Positions 1 through 9,526 are shown, counted from the stretch's first letter. The stretch is DNA of 64,000 bases from CAVUOA01 sp963742955 (GCA_963742955.1 CAVUOA010000009.1:1054001-1118000), one strand, 5' to 3'. The notes: generated by a model from the letters alone, not told the origin. A program made the numbers and translations.

Positions 1-849
<849 letters not shown>

Positions 850-920
850 GACAAACCTCTCTGATGTTCCAGTCTTGAAGGCAAACAAATCCGCCCGCTC
901 CGGGCAGCGAGTTTCCGGCT

Positions 921-2048
921 TTAACCGGTGATAACTTTCCGGAGTACCTCGTAAACCGTCACCAAGCTTTTCAGGCTCACCCACTCGTCCACGGCGTGGG
1001 CGCCATGGCCCACTGGCCCGAACAGAACGCTGGGGACTCCCGCGAGCCCCATGAGGGCCGAGTCCGCCCAGAAGGAAAGACCGCTGAGGGGTGCCGCGGG
1101 CAGGGCGTGGCGGAGCCGGGCGATGATCTCCGCCTCAACCGGGGCCTGGAAGGGCGGCCGGGAGAAGATCTTGCGGCCCGCCACGCGATGGCCGCCCGGA
1201 AGCTGCTGAACCGCCGCCGCCACCCGGTCGAGTTCGCGGTCCACATCGGCCGGGTCTTCGTCCGGGAGCGTGCGCCTTTCCCACTGCAGAAGGGCCCGGG
1301 CGGGAATGACGCTCAGCGCGGTGCCGCCCTCGATCCTGCCCCCGTGAAGGGACGCATGGCCCAGCCGGGGGTCCGGCGGCCGTTCTGACAACCGGGTGCG
1401 GATGCGGTCGAGCTCGGCGAGGGCCTCCCGCAGGGGCAGAATGGCGTCGATCCCCTCGGCGGGACGGCTGCCGTGGGCGGCCCGGCCGAAAATCTCGATC
1501 TCAAACCAGCTGAAGCCCTTGTGGGAAACCCCGATGGCTTCCTCCGTGGGCTCGAGAAAAACAGCCGCCGCGGGCGCCGGCGCGACGGTCGGAAGCCAGT
1601 CGCGCACGAGCTGTGCGGTGCCGAGGCTGCGGTCCTCCTCGTCGGCCGAAAACGTCAGCCAGACATCGGCGGCCGGCGGGTGGTTCGCGAACGACTCGGC
1701 CAGCGCCAGCATGACCGCGATACCGCCCTTCATGTCGTAGGCCCCGCGGCCGTATAGCCGGTCGCCCTCCCGCCGCAGGGTAAAGGGGGCCGGCATGCCC
1801 TCCACCCCCACCGTGTCGATGTGACCATTCAGAACGAGCGATGCCCGGCCGGCTTTGCCGCGCGCCACGGCCACCACGTTGGCCCGGGCGGCGGCCACGG
1901 AATGAAGCTCGGCCTCCAGGCCGAGTCTTACGAGGTGATGGTGGATAAAGTTGGCGATCCCGGCTTCGCCGGGACCTCCGGCTAGGGTCGGGTTGATGGA
2001 GTTGATGGCGACCACTTCGCGGAGCAGATGGCTGATCCGTTTTTCCAT
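921..2048 (-). CDS. M20 family metallopeptidase/deacylase (ArgE/DapE/ACY1-like)
   Basis: Zinc-dependent amidohydrolase that removes an acyl or aminoacyl group from an amino-acid-like substrate; which one cannot be read from sequence. Metal ligands of the family are visible: NGHIDT (His76, Asp78), GAYDMKGG (Asp105), the catalytic/metal ADEE (Glu137/Glu138), the FLEPTE glutamate near 166 and GPVGHGAHAVDEWV with the late histidine near residue 350. At 375 residues it is full length for M20. It is transcribed away from the tartrate-type dehydrogenase. ArgE-like deacetylation of acetylornithine is possible because argB and argH are also in the window, but nothing in the local context proves it. 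Confidence 0.85.
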   Translation of the reverse strand: MEKRISHLLREVVAINSINPTLAGGPGEAGIANFIHHHLVRLGLEAELHSVAAARANVVAVARGKAGRASLVLNGHIDTVGVEGMPAPFTLRREGDRLYGRGAYDMKGGIAVMLALAESFANHPPAADVWLTFSADEEDRSLGTAQLVRDWLPTVAPAPAAAVFLEPTEEAIGVSHKGFSWFEIEIFGRAAHGSRPAEGIDAILPLREALAELDRIRTRLSERPPDPRLGHASLHGGRIEGGTALSVIPARALLQWERRTLPDEDPADVDRELDRVAAAVQQLPGGHRVAGRKIFSRPPFQAPVEAEIIARLRHALPAAPLSGLSFWADSALMGLAGVPSVLFGPVGHGAHAVDEWVSLKSLVTVYEVLRKVITG

Positions 2049-2082
2049 GAAGGCCTTTCCGTTCGGCTAAGAATTAGGTGAA

Positions 2083-2137
2083 GTTATAAGCCCCGCGCCA
2101 GGTTGTCAAATTATGATTTGACCCTTTCCCTTATAAT
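2083..2137. promoter_or_regulatory. Candidate divergent promoter region
   Basis: The gap between the M20 gene and the dehydrogenase holds a perfect TATAAT at 2132-2137 reading right, without a clear -35 box. Reading left there is TTGACA (2109-2104), then 15 bases, then TATAAC (2088-2083). The 15-base spacer is short for sigma-70. Both are pattern matches only. Confidence 0.3.
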
Positions 2138-2223
2138 GGCTAAATAATTCATTTGCCGTTCGATGTTTTTTCGGTTGCTGTTTTTGGGTTGAACCATCTT
2201 GCGTAGGTCCCTCAGGAGGAAGC

Positions 2224-3279
2224 ATGTCCTATCGTATCGCGTTGATCCCCGGCGACGGCATCGGCCGCGAGGTCGTGCCCGAAGGGGTGCGGGCCTTGAA
2301 GGCGCTTTCCAACCGCTTCCAGTTTGCCATGGAGTTCACCGAGTTTCCCTACTCCTGCGAACGTTATCTTAAGACCGGTGCGATGATGCCCGAGGACGGC
2401 CTGGAGCAGCTCAGGCCCTTCGACGCCATCCTTCTCGGCGCCGTGGGCGACCCCCAGGTGCCGGACCACGTGTCGCTCTGGGGCCTGCTGATACCCATCC
2501 GCAGAAGCTTCGACCAGTACGTGAATCTGCGGCCGGTGCGCCTGCTGCCGGGCATTCGATCGCCTTTGGCCGGCCGCACGGCGCAGGACATCGACTTCGT
2601 GATCGTGCGGGAGAACACCGAGGGTGAGTACTCGCAGGTCGGCGGCCGGCTCTTCCAGGGCACGGAGCGGGAGGTCGCGGTCCAGGAGTCCGTCTTCACC
2701 CGCCACGGGGTGGACCGCATCATGCGCTACGCGTTCAACCTCGCCCGCCGACGGCCGAAGAAGCACCTCACCGCGGCGACCAAGTCGAACGGCATCATCC
2801 ACACCATGCCCTTCTGGGACGAACGCTTCCGCGCCGTGGCCTCCGACTATCCGGACATTACGGCTGACCAGTACCACATCGACATCCTCACGGCGCACTT
2901 CGTCCAGCACCCGGACTGGTTCGACGTGGTGGTGGGCAGCAACCTCTTCGGCGACATTCTTTCCGACCTGGGGCCCGCCTGCGCCGGCGGCATCGGGATC
3001 GCGCCCTCGGCCAACATGAACCCGGAGAAGATCTTTCCCTCCATGTTTGAGCCGGTGCACGGCTCCGCCCCCGACATCGCGGGCAAGGGCATCGCCAACC
3101 CCGTCGCCACCCTGTGGTCGGTGGTGCTGATGCTGGATTTCCTGGGAGAAGCGGAGGCCGGCCGGGTCCTCATGGCGGCCATCGAAGCCGTGACGGGGGA
3201 AGGCAAGGTCTTGACCCGGGATCTGGGAGGAAAGGCCGGCACCCGGGAATTCACGGATGCGGTTCTGAAGCGTTTTTAG
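2224..3279 (+). CDS. Tartrate/3-isopropylmalate-type NAD-dependent decarboxylating dehydrogenase
   Basis: Member of the isocitrate/isopropylmalate dehydrogenase family, closest in character to tartrate dehydrogenase/decarboxylase or D-malate dehydrogenase (TtuC/DmlA). Visible landmarks are IALIPGDGIGREVVPEG at the start, the substrate-binding stretch around YVNLRPVRLLPG, the VRENTEGEY motif, TKSNGI, the metal-binding NLFGDILSDLG and the nucleotide-binding MFEPVHGSAPDIAGKGIANP. At 351 residues it is full length. A strong Shine-Dalgarno (GGAGGAAGC) precedes ATG 2224. The ENTEGEY form favours tartrate/malate-type enzymes over LeuB, which usually reads RELTGG; the substrate remains inference. Confidence 0.88.
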   Translation: MSYRIALIPGDGIGREVVPEGVRALKALSNRFQFAMEFTEFPYSCERYLKTGAMMPEDGLEQLRPFDAILLGAVGDPQVPDHVSLWGLLIPIRRSFDQYVNLRPVRLLPGIRSPLAGRTAQDIDFVIVRENTEGEYSQVGGRLFQGTEREVAVQESVFTRHGVDRIMRYAFNLARRRPKKHLTAATKSNGIIHTMPFWDERFRAVASDYPDITADQYHIDILTAHFVQHPDWFDVVVGSNLFGDILSDLGPACAGGIGIAPSANMNPEKIFPSMFEPVHGSAPDIAGKGIANPVATLWSVVLMLDFLGEAEAGRVLMAAIEAVTGEGKVLTRDLGGKAGTREFTDAVLKRF

Positions 3280-3316
3280 AGGACCGATCCCAGATTCTCC
3301 AGGGTCGGGGTCTCCA

Positions 3317-3347
3317 TAAAACGAAGCAGGGGCTCCACGGCCCCTGC
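3317..3347 (-). terminator. Rho-independent terminator
   Basis: An 8-bp perfect stem (GCAGGGGC / GCCCCTGC, arms 3326-3333 and 3340-3347) with a six-base loop is followed on the minus strand by TTCGTTTTA. It lies 17 bases beyond the stop of the Gly-rich gene at 3364 and would end the sigma-factor gene group. The stem could also act weakly for the converging dehydrogenase, though no T-tract follows in that direction. Confidence 0.65.
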
Positions 3348-3363
3348 TCCAAGGTTCAGATTT

Positions 3364-3756
3364 TTACTTTTGTGCGCCTGCTCCAAAACCGGTGCCGTCT
3401 TGCGGGCCTACCCCCTGGTTTCCGGTGCCATCGCCGGGCCCGTAACCCTGCGCTTGCCCATTTCCGGTGCCGGTGTGAGTTCCCGGCGTCTGCGGAGCGT
3501 TGACACCCGGTCCAACAGTCGCGTTGGGGCCGGGGCCGATCGAGGCATTGGGGCCGGGGCCGACGCTTGCGCCCAGCGCTGCGCCGGACCCGGGTCCGGT
3601 TCCTGCTCCGGCACCGGATCCTCCACCTGCCCCGCCGCTGCCCCCGCCGCCCGCGGCACCCCCTCCTCCCCCTCCCCCGCCGCCCCTGGAATATGCGGGA
3701 GAAACTGCCATCACGAGAGACACCAACATGCATCCGATCATCAACACTTTTTTCAT
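3364..3756 (-). CDS. Small secreted glycine-rich protein
   Basis: 130 residues. A clear signal peptide (MKKVLMIGCMLVSLVMAVSPAYS) is followed by an almost pure Gly/Ala/Ser segment with a run of nine glycines. Then come imperfect repeats rich in GPG and N (GASVGPGPNASIGPGPNATVGPG) and a tail of GTG/GNQG. No catalytic domain is visible; the composition is that of a flexible exported or surface protein. AAGGAA lies upstream of the ATG. It is the last gene of the minus-strand group that begins with the ECF sigma factor, and a terminator follows. The repetitive GC-rich sequence produces long shadow frames on the other strand. No function can be assigned. Confidence 0.6.
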   Translation of the reverse strand: MKKVLMIGCMLVSLVMAVSPAYSRGGGGGGGGGAAGGGGSGGAGGGSGAGAGTGPGSGAALGASVGPGPNASIGPGPNATVGPGVNAPQTPGTHTGTGNGQAQGYGPGDGTGNQGVGPQDGTGFGAGAQK

Positions 3757-3924
3757 GCGCGCGTTCCTTTCTTTGGTCGGTTAACGCAGCCTTCGAAACT
3801 GCCTGCCTCTCCAATCAACCTCTTTTGTTGTGTTAACGCGCGGCAACGCTTAAAGTTACAGCGGCTCAAAAATAGTTGGCCGGCGCCAACGCCGGCCATC
3901 CTTGGCATGCCAGTCACGAAGTGT

Positions 3925-4818
3925 TCAACGGCTGCCCCCGCCTCCGGGACCGCCAGGCCCTCCGGCGCCTCCGCCCCCTCCGGCTCCACCGGACCCGCCC
4001 ATTCCGCCGGGGCTTCCGGAACCGCTCGCACCACTCTGGCCGGGGCTGCTCATGCCGTGGGCGGTCTGTCCCTGCTGCATGGCCTGTGCGAATCCCTGGG
4101 CCACGCTTTGTGCGGAATGAGTCTGCGCCTGGGCGAGCATGGACTGATGCATGCTCGCGATGTCGTCGGTGTTGAACCCCTTGGAGACAGCCTCGGAAAT
4201 GACCTGGGCGGATAAATTTGATGCAACGCCGAGCCTCGACATGTCCCGCAGCATGGCCAGACAGGCAGCTGCCAGGTGGTTCAATTGGTCCTTGCCCAAC
4301 TTCCGAGAATGCTCCCGGAGCCGGATCACCACATGGGACGCATCCTCCGGGCGGAAACCGGCGGCGAGGCTCTCAGCGAGCAAGTTCCCTATGTGTTCGC
4401 TATCATCCTTTTGATCGACGAGCGACTGTGCCTGACCGTAAGCGAACGCATACCGGGATCTTACGGTTTCCATGGCCTGCAGGGTCCTTTCAGGAGGGAC
4501 CTGCTTGGCCATGCCCTCAAGCGCCTTGTTGATGACAGGCCTCGAGGGAAGACCCTCGCCCCGGGTCTCCAAAACGATGGCCTGGGCTTTCAACATCTGT
4601 TCCGGCTCAAAGCGGCCGGCCTGCATGCTCTGCACCAGCTGAACAGCATCTTCGGTGTCGATCCCTGCCCGAATCATCTCCCGGGTGCGCTCCTGGACCT
4701 GGGCCGGCAGCTCGGCCAGGCGCTGATCCACCGCATCCGCAAAGGCCGTGGCGGCCGGAATGAAGAAGACTCCGATCAGCAATGCGATGGTTGTCCAGAC
4801 GGATCTTTTTCGGCTCAT
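3925..4818 (-). CDS. Secreted helical protein with Gly-rich carboxy-terminal tail
   Basis: 297 residues with a signal peptide (MSRKRSVWTTIALLIGVFFIPAATAFA). An alpha-helical region of about 200 residues, rich in Gln/Glu/Ala and without recognised catalytic motifs, is followed by a Gly/Ser/Pro tail (about residues 245-297) of GGAGGGGGAGGPGG type. The tail resembles the neighbouring 3364 gene in composition, which suggests related roles in the envelope. It lies 25 bases downstream of the CBM48-like lipoprotein and is probably in the same operon as the ECF sigma factor. GAGGTC precedes the ATG. I do not recognise a family. Confidence 0.65.
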   Translation of the reverse strand: MSRKRSVWTTIALLIGVFFIPAATAFADAVDQRLAELPAQVQERTREMIRAGIDTEDAVQLVQSMQAGRFEPEQMLKAQAIVLETRGEGLPSRPVINKALEGMAKQVPPERTLQAMETVRSRYAFAYGQAQSLVDQKDDSEHIGNLLAESLAAGFRPEDASHVVIRLREHSRKLGKDQLNHLAAACLAMLRDMSRLGVASNLSAQVISEAVSKGFNTDDIASMHQSMLAQAQTHSAQSVAQGFAQAMQQGQTAHGMSSPGQSGASGSGSPGGMGGSGGAGGGGGAGGPGGPGGGGSR

Positions 4819-4843
4819 GGCTCGTGTGACCTCGTGCGTACGC

Positions 4844-5164
4844 TCACGGTGATAAGACGCAATTGTCCGCTCCGAAATCGTCTCTTTCCCTCAAGGGGCA
4901 ATCCGGCAGATAGACCTTCCCGTCCACCAGGTAAAAATACTTGAATTCGGTCGTCCTGTTCAGTGTGACCTTCCATGTGCCGAACTGGGTGCGGGCGGCA
5001 TGAACCTGCTCGAAGGAGTCGCCGGACATCACCAGCGCGACCGACTGCGCCTGGGGCGCCTTCAGATAGATCTCGACACGACCATCGCGCGTCGCGTAAT
5101 AGTGCTCGGAGCAGGCTCCCGTCCAGAAAACGGCCGCCAGGATCAAGATCGTTCTGCGTTTCAC
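4844..5164 (-). CDS. Lipoprotein with glycogen-recognition (AMPK1-CBM/CBM48-like) domain
   Basis: 106 residues from a GTG start. A short signal peptide ends in a lipobox (WTGAC, Cys18), so the mature protein should be lipid-anchored. The rest is a single compact beta-sandwich of the glycogen-binding type: VEIYLKAPQAQSVALVMSGDSF, then GTWKVTLNRTTEFKYFYLVDGK, and PDCPLRERDDFGADNCVLSP at the end. It matches the second half of the preceding protein (shared pattern of DP.. or DC.. followed by R..DDFG..N..L). Only two bases separate it from the upstream stop, so the two are co-translated. The ligand is unknown; in this fold a glucan is plausible, but an extracytoplasmic signalling role is equally possible. 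Confidence 0.7.
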   Translation of the reverse strand: MKRRTILILAAVFWTGACSEHYYATRDGRVEIYLKAPQAQSVALVMSGDSFEQVHAARTQFGTWKVTLNRTTEFKYFYLVDGKVYLPDCPLRERDDFGADNCVLSP

Positions 5165-5166
5165 GG

Positions 5167-5722
5167 CTATAGCCTGACCGTCAGGATGGAGTTCTCCCCG
5201 CCGAAGTCGTCGGTTTCGCGGACCGCGATGGTCGGGTCAGCCAACCTGCGACCCCCCTTGGTTATATAACTGAAGCGGTGATCACCCGCGGGTAGATCGA
5301 GCGTGACCTCCCAATAGCCGCTGCTGCCGGAGCGCTTCAGCGGGATTTTATGCCAGTGGCTAAAGCTTCCGGCAAGTTCGACCCCCTCGGCGTCCGGCTG
5401 ATAGATCACAAAGCGGTGCGGCTGCAGCTGATGCTTCGGGGACGGCCAAAACAGCAACAACAACGATTGCGGCGGCGGCCAGTCCGGCAGCGACGGCGGG
5501 GAAAGGCCGGAGCCGCCTCAGTTGCCAGGGGCCGCGGTGCGGTTTGCTTCCGCACGCCGGCAGGTGGTCCACGACCTCCGAACGGATGAGTTTTTCCTGC
5601 CGGAGCAGGGTCACCGCCTCATCTTTGAAGGGCTTGTTCTCATGGACGATTTCGACGAAATCGATTTTATCGTCCAAGTCGAGTTCATCGTCAATGTAAA
5701 GGCTGATGAGATGGTCTTTCAT
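5167..5722 (-). CDS. Probable membrane anti-sigma factor with periplasmic CBM48-like domain (frameshifted)
   Basis: The first reading frame (from ATG 5722) encodes a cytoplasmic part, MKDHLISLYIDDELDLDDKI onward, then the start of a transmembrane helix (AVAAGLAAAAIVVV). The sense then moves to the +1 frame at about 5455-5470, where LLLFWPSPKHQ completes the helix. A CBM48-like domain follows (FVIYQPDAEGVELAGSFSHW, GYWEVTLDLPAGDHRFSYI, DDFGGENSILTVRL), ending at 5167. The joined product has about 184 residues: cytoplasmic region, one membrane span, extracytoplasmic sugar-binding-like domain. Its ATG overlaps the sigma factor stop (ATGA), the usual arrangement for an anti-sigma partner. The shift is a single extra base or a two-base loss; a sequencing error is the simplest cause. 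Confidence 0.65.
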
Positions 5723-6195
5723 ATGGTTCCCGCCCCGAGTATCGTTTTCAATCGTGTGCGTGCGCGGTGGATTTTCACCTTGACGTTGGCCTCGCTGAGG
5801 CCGGTCATTTGGGCGATGTCGCGGTACGATAACTCACTGCTCACGACAAGCGACAATAGATCCCTTTCATCGTCTTTTAAACAGCGCATGGCGGCCAGCA
5901 CGCGCCGATACTCGTCCCGCACCATGAGATAGTGCTCAAAGCCGTCGACCGGCTGATCGACGTTATCCGTGGCAGAAGCGGTATGTTTCCGTTTGCGCAG
6001 GGCATCAAGAACGAGGTTGCGGCCGATGGTGTATAGCAACTGCGATGTGAAGTGTTCCGCCGCGTATTTCTCATACAGGCGGGTAAAGCTCTCCTGCATG
6101 ATATCGCAGGCCAAGCCATAATCCCCCGCTCGCCGGATGAGGTAGGCAAAGAATTTCTGCCGATGGCGGTTATAGAAATCCTTGAACGTGTTCAC
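5719..6195 (-). CDS. ECF-type RNA polymerase sigma factor
   Basis: 158 residues, normal for an extracytoplasmic-function sigma-70. Region 2 is visible (FYNRHRQKFFAYLIRRAGDYGLACDIMQESFTRLYEKY, about 7-45), then a linker, then region 4 with the helix-turn-helix (LSYRDIAQMTGLSEANVKVKIHRARTRLK, about 122-150). The start is GTG at 6195; there is no earlier in-frame ATG and the next Met lies inside region 2. The downstream gene overlaps by four bases and looks like its membrane anti-sigma partner. The group through 3364 is therefore read as one regulated operon. The inducing signal is not visible. Confidence 0.88.
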   Translation of the reverse strand: MNTFKDFYNRHRQKFFAYLIRRAGDYGLACDIMQESFTRLYEKYAAEHFTSQLLYTIGRNLVLDALRKRKHTASATDNVDQPVDGFEHYLMVRDEYRRVLAAMRCLKDDERDLLSLVVSSELSYRDIAQMTGLSEANVKVKIHRARTRLKTILGAGTI

Positions 6196-6233
6196 ACACC
6201 CAATTTAACGTATGACCACAATAAAGGTTACAA

Positions 6234-6267
6234 GACAAAAAGCCGCGCCTTTTTTGAAGTGCGGCTT
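6234..6267 (-). terminator. Rho-independent terminator of the paaK/ACT operon
   Basis: Arms AAGCCGC and GCGGCTT (6240-6246 and 6261-6267) pair perfectly. On the minus strand the stem runs directly into TTTTGTC. It lies about 55 bases past the stop of the ACT gene and upstream of the sigma factor, so it separates the two minus-strand operons. Confidence 0.6.
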
Positions 6268-6323
6268 GTCTTCTTTTCGGCATTGCACCCCGGCGGTGCA
6301 ACCGGTTCGCAGAGGATTCTACG

Positions 6324-6746
6324 TCACAGGGCATAAATTTCTTCTTTGGACAGCAGATGCAGTCCGGCTTTCTTCAGCAGGACTGAGGTTTGCTCCACCT
6401 CCGCGACTTCAATCACTAAAACCGCCCGCGCGTGCATGACGAATCCATAGGAATCTTCCACGTTGATCCGCTGCCGGGTCAGGATCGTGAGCACCTCGTG
6501 CAAGCCGCCGGGACGGTCTTCGACCGCCACCGCGACAATTTCTTTTTGCGATGCCAGCACCCCCGCCTGCTTCAGGGCGCGGCAGGCGCCGTCCGGGTCG
6601 TCGACCAGCAGTTTCACGACCCCATGCTCACCGAGATCCGAAATCTTGATCGCCCGGATGTTGACCTTGGCCTGGGCGAGGACACCGGTGATATGATCGA
6701 GGCGTCCCGGCCTGTTTTCGGCAAACACGGAAATATGATAGGCCAT
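6324..6746 (-). CDS. Tandem ACT-domain protein
   Basis: 140 residues made of two ACT folds: MAYHISVFAENRPGRLDHIT...KISDLGEHGVVKLLVDDP (1-65) and IVAVAVEDRPGGLHEVLTILTRQRINVEDSYGFV onward (70-135). The NRPGRL and DRPGGL turns are typical ligand-binding loops for small molecules, often amino acids. The longer open frame upstream is not used: homology begins at the Met at 6746. It lies 82 bases after the PaaK gene in the same direction. ACT proteins of this kind are commonly found beside PaaK-type ligases, so a regulatory role for the ligase is inferred. Confidence 0.8.
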   Translation of the reverse strand: MAYHISVFAENRPGRLDHITGVLAQAKVNIRAIKISDLGEHGVVKLLVDDPDGACRALKQAGVLASQKEIVAVAVEDRPGGLHEVLTILTRQRINVEDSYGFVMHARAVLVIEVAEVEQTSVLLKKAGLHLLSKEEIYAL

Positions 6747-6828
6747 CAGGAAGAATCCCTTCAGCCGGACACGGATCCCGTTGCCGGAAGCCGCTGCCCC
6801 GGGGTTAGAAGTGGTTTCACAACCACTT

Positions 6829-8130
6829 CTAGTCTTTGCGTCGATGATCGAGCACCCGCACGGCTTTGCCGTCGGTCTTGGGCAGCGCATCGGGCTCGAC
6901 CAGGGCGACGCTGGGCGTGAACAGCAATTCACCTTTGAGAGCCGCCGTGATCCGCTGCTGCAGGCTCTTCAAGCTCTTGATATCCCCATTGAAAAATTGA
7001 TGCTGGACCTCCACCCGCACCGTCATGCAGTCCAGGGGCCCCTCGTTTTCAAGGATGATCTGATAGTTTCGTCCCACCTCCGGGATACTCATCAACAGCG
7101 TTTCGACTTGCAGGGGGAACACGTTGACCCCCTTGATGATGAACATGTCATCGGAGCGCCCCTTGATCCGGGCGATGCGTCGGTGGGTGCGCCCGCAGGG
7201 ACAGGGGCCGGGGACAATCGAGGTCAGGTCCCGTGTACGATACCGGATCAGCGGCATGGCTTCACGGTCGAGCGTCGTCAGGACGAGCTCCCCTTCTTCG
7301 CCGTCCGGCATGGGTTCCAGCGTGGTGGGGTTCAGCACCTCGACCCGATAGGCGTCCTCCCAGATGTGCATGCCGTTTTGTTCGGGGCACTCGAAGGCCA
7401 CCCCGGGGCCGGACATTTCAGACAGGCCATATGAGTTGAACACCTTGACGCCAAGCTCCTCTTGCACGCGTTTGCGGGTGTGCTCGGAATAGGGTTCGGC
7501 ACCCAGGTAAGCGATTTTCAACCGGATATCGCGGAGCGGGTCGATACCGGCCTCCTCGAAGACCGAAAGCAGGTGCATGGCGTAGCTGGGGATCGCATGA
7601 ATGATCGTGGTGCCGAAATCCTGCATGAACTTGATCTGCCGCTTGCTGTTGCCCGCTCCCGCCGGAACGGTCAGCATGCCCAGCCGCTCCGCCCCGTAAT
7701 GAAACCCCAGCCCGCCGGTGAACATGCCGTAGCCCGCCATGTTCTGGAACACGTCGGCCGGCCTGGCCCCGGTCATGTACATGCAGCGCGCCATCCGATT
7801 GGCCCAAGCCGCCAGGTCCTGCGCGGTGTGGCAGACCACGGTCGCCTGCCCGGTGGTTCCGGAGGACGAGTGCAGACGGACCGCCGCATCCTTTTCGACC
7901 GTCAGAAACTCGAAAGGATACCCTTCGCGCAGGTGCTGCTTGGTCGTCAACGGCAGGTGTTGCAGGTCATCGAGGCATTTTATGCGGTCGGCCGCAAGGC
8001 CGGCTTGCTGATACATGCGCCGATAATAAACCGACGTCATGGCGCGCCGCAGCGTTGTCTGCAGCCGCTGCCACTGCAGCGCGCGCAAGTCCGCCGCCGG
8101 CATGGTCTCTATCGGCTGTTCCCAAAACAT
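6829..8130 (-). CDS. Phenylacetate--CoA ligase family protein (PaaK-like)
   Basis: 433 residues, the normal PaaK length. It activates an aryl or related carboxylic acid to its CoA thioester with ATP. Motifs are HSSSGTTGQATV (AMP-binding P-loop, about 86-97), YGLSEMSGPG (A5-like), RYRTRDLTS (A7/A8 region) and a carboxy-terminal lysine motif ALPKTDGKAVRV. A short Cys motif (PGPCPCGR) is also typical. AAGGGGAG precedes the ATG. It follows etfA by 35 bases and precedes the ACT gene. Phenylacetate is only one possible substrate; indoleacetate or other arylacetates are alternatives. Confidence 0.87.
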   Translation of the reverse strand: MFWEQPIETMPAADLRALQWQRLQTTLRRAMTSVYYRRMYQQAGLAADRIKCLDDLQHLPLTTKQHLREGYPFEFLTVEKDAAVRLHSSSGTTGQATVVCHTAQDLAAWANRMARCMYMTGARPADVFQNMAGYGMFTGGLGFHYGAERLGMLTVPAGAGNSKRQIKFMQDFGTTIIHAIPSYAMHLLSVFEEAGIDPLRDIRLKIAYLGAEPYSEHTRKRVQEELGVKVFNSYGLSEMSGPGVAFECPEQNGMHIWEDAYRVEVLNPTTLEPMPDGEEGELVLTTLDREAMPLIRYRTRDLTSIVPGPCPCGRTHRRIARIKGRSDDMFIIKGVNVFPLQVETLLMSIPEVGRNYQIILENEGPLDCMTVRVEVQHQFFNGDIKSLKSLQQRITAALKGELLFTPSVALVEPDALPKTDGKAVRVLDHRRKD

Positions 8131-8165
8131 TCCAGGCTGCTCCCCTTCGTGTGAATCCAGAAAGA

Positions 8166-9354
8166 TCAGGCCTTGATGGCCTCAAGCAGTTTCGGCAGAA
8201 TATGAAGGGCGTCGCCGACGATCCCGATGTCGGCGACCTTGAAGATCGGCGCATCCGGGTCCTTATTGATGGCGATGATTTTTTTCGACGAGCTCATTCC
8301 CACGATGTGTTGGACGGCGCCGCTGATGCCGACCGCAATGTAGAGGTCCGGACCCACCGTGGTGCCGGATTGCCCCACCTGGAGCGTGTGGGGGATCCAG
8401 CCGAGCTCGACGATGGCGCGCGAGCCCGCCATGGCGCCGCCCAGCCGCTGCGCCAGGCGGCGCACCAGGTCCAGGTTGGAGGGCTCCCCGCACCCGCGGC
8501 CCGCCGACACGAGGATGCGCGCCTCCTCGATCTTCTCCCCCACCTGCCCCGTCGGGAGTTCCTCCACCACCCGGGTGCGGATCGCTGCTTTCGTCAAGGT
8601 GACCGGAAAGTCCTGGACAGTGACCGGTCCGGTGCTCGTCCGGCGCGTCCGCGCTGAAAACGTTCGGCCGCACGCTGGCGCACTGGGGCCGGGTAAAGGG
8701 GGTGACGATGCTCGCCATGATGTTGCCGCCGAAGGCCGGCCGGGTCTGAACGAGTTGTCCCTGCTCGTCGATGGCAAGCCCCGTGCAGTCGGCGGTGAGG
8801 CCCAGGCGCAGCCGCGCCGCCACCCGGGGGGCGAGGTCGCGTCCGGTGGGGGTGGCGCCGAAAAGCAGTACCGAGGGCTTCTCCTTGGCCACCACGGCCG
8901 CCAGCACCGTCGTGAAACCATCGGTGGAATAACGGCCGAGGAGTTCATGGCGGCAGCAGATCACCCGGTCCGCCCCCTGGTGGCAGAGCCGTTCCAGGCC
9001 GGCCAGGCGGTTGTCGCCCAAGGCCACCGCCACCAGGGGTTGGCCCAGATGATCGGCCAGCCTGCGGCCGTGGGTGAGAAGCTCGTGCACCACCCGGCGC
9101 GGGACCCACCGGCCTTCTTTTGCCTCGCACTCGGCCCAGACGAAAACCCCCACGAATTTGGCAAGCTCTTCGGGCGAGGCCTGGCGGCGTTCGATGGAAA
9201 GGGCGGATTGGGGGCAGACGCTCACGCAGGCCCCGCACAGCGTGCAGCGCTCGTCCACCGTGACCTTCTCCCGGCCGGCAGAAATAGCGCCGAAGGGGCA
9301 GGCTTTCTGACACAGGCCGCAGAGATTGCAGATGTTATGTACTATTTTCAGCAT
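8166..9354 (-). CDS. etfA: Electron transfer flavoprotein alpha subunit with amino-terminal ferredoxin domain (frameshifted)
   Basis: The first frame starts at ATG 9354 with two 4Fe-4S motifs, CNLCGLCQKACP and CTLCGACVSVCP (residues 8-52), then the EtfA amino-terminal domain (VFVWAECEAKEGRWVPRRVVHELL...LLFGATPTGRDLAPRVAARL). Near 8625-8645 the sense moves to the +1 frame and continues as GPVTVQDFPVTLTKAAIRTRVVEELP, then the FAD domain (GRGCGEPSNLDLV, GQSGTTVGPDLYIAVGISGAVQHIVGM, IAINKDPDAPIFKVADIGIVGD), ending at 8166. Both halves are well conserved, so the gene is probably functional and the shift an error. EtfA with a ferredoxin-like extension is known from bifurcating/confurcating complexes such as the Acetobacterium lactate dehydrogenase. 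Confidence 0.82.
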
Positions 9355-9526
9355 GTTTCAGCCCAGGTGCGGTTTGTTTGTGGAATAGAAACTGCTCAGG
9401 TGTTTAGGCTGAAGACTGAAGGGCAATAATGATCATCCATGGCACGATCACCTGTAGACGGTTCCAATCGACGTCGGATTTGTTTGACCACGCATGTCTT
9501 TAAACTTCGAGCTTTCAGCTTCGAGC

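Noticed and set aside
3281..4100. Proline-rich plus-strand proteins opposite the Gly-rich genes
   Set aside because: They are the complement of glycine-codon repeats; the minus-strand frames have signal peptides and ribosome-binding sites, the plus-strand frames do not.
5440..5480. Programmed +1 frameshift in the CBM48 membrane protein
   Set aside because: No slippery sequence with a stimulatory signal is evident, and similar breaks occur in unrelated genes of the window, so an indel error is simpler.
6205..6231. Autoregulatory ECF promoter (GTAACC, 15 bases, CGTTAA, minus strand)
   Set aside because: The pattern is attractive but would start transcription only a few bases before the GTG at 6195, leaving no leader for a ribosome-binding site.
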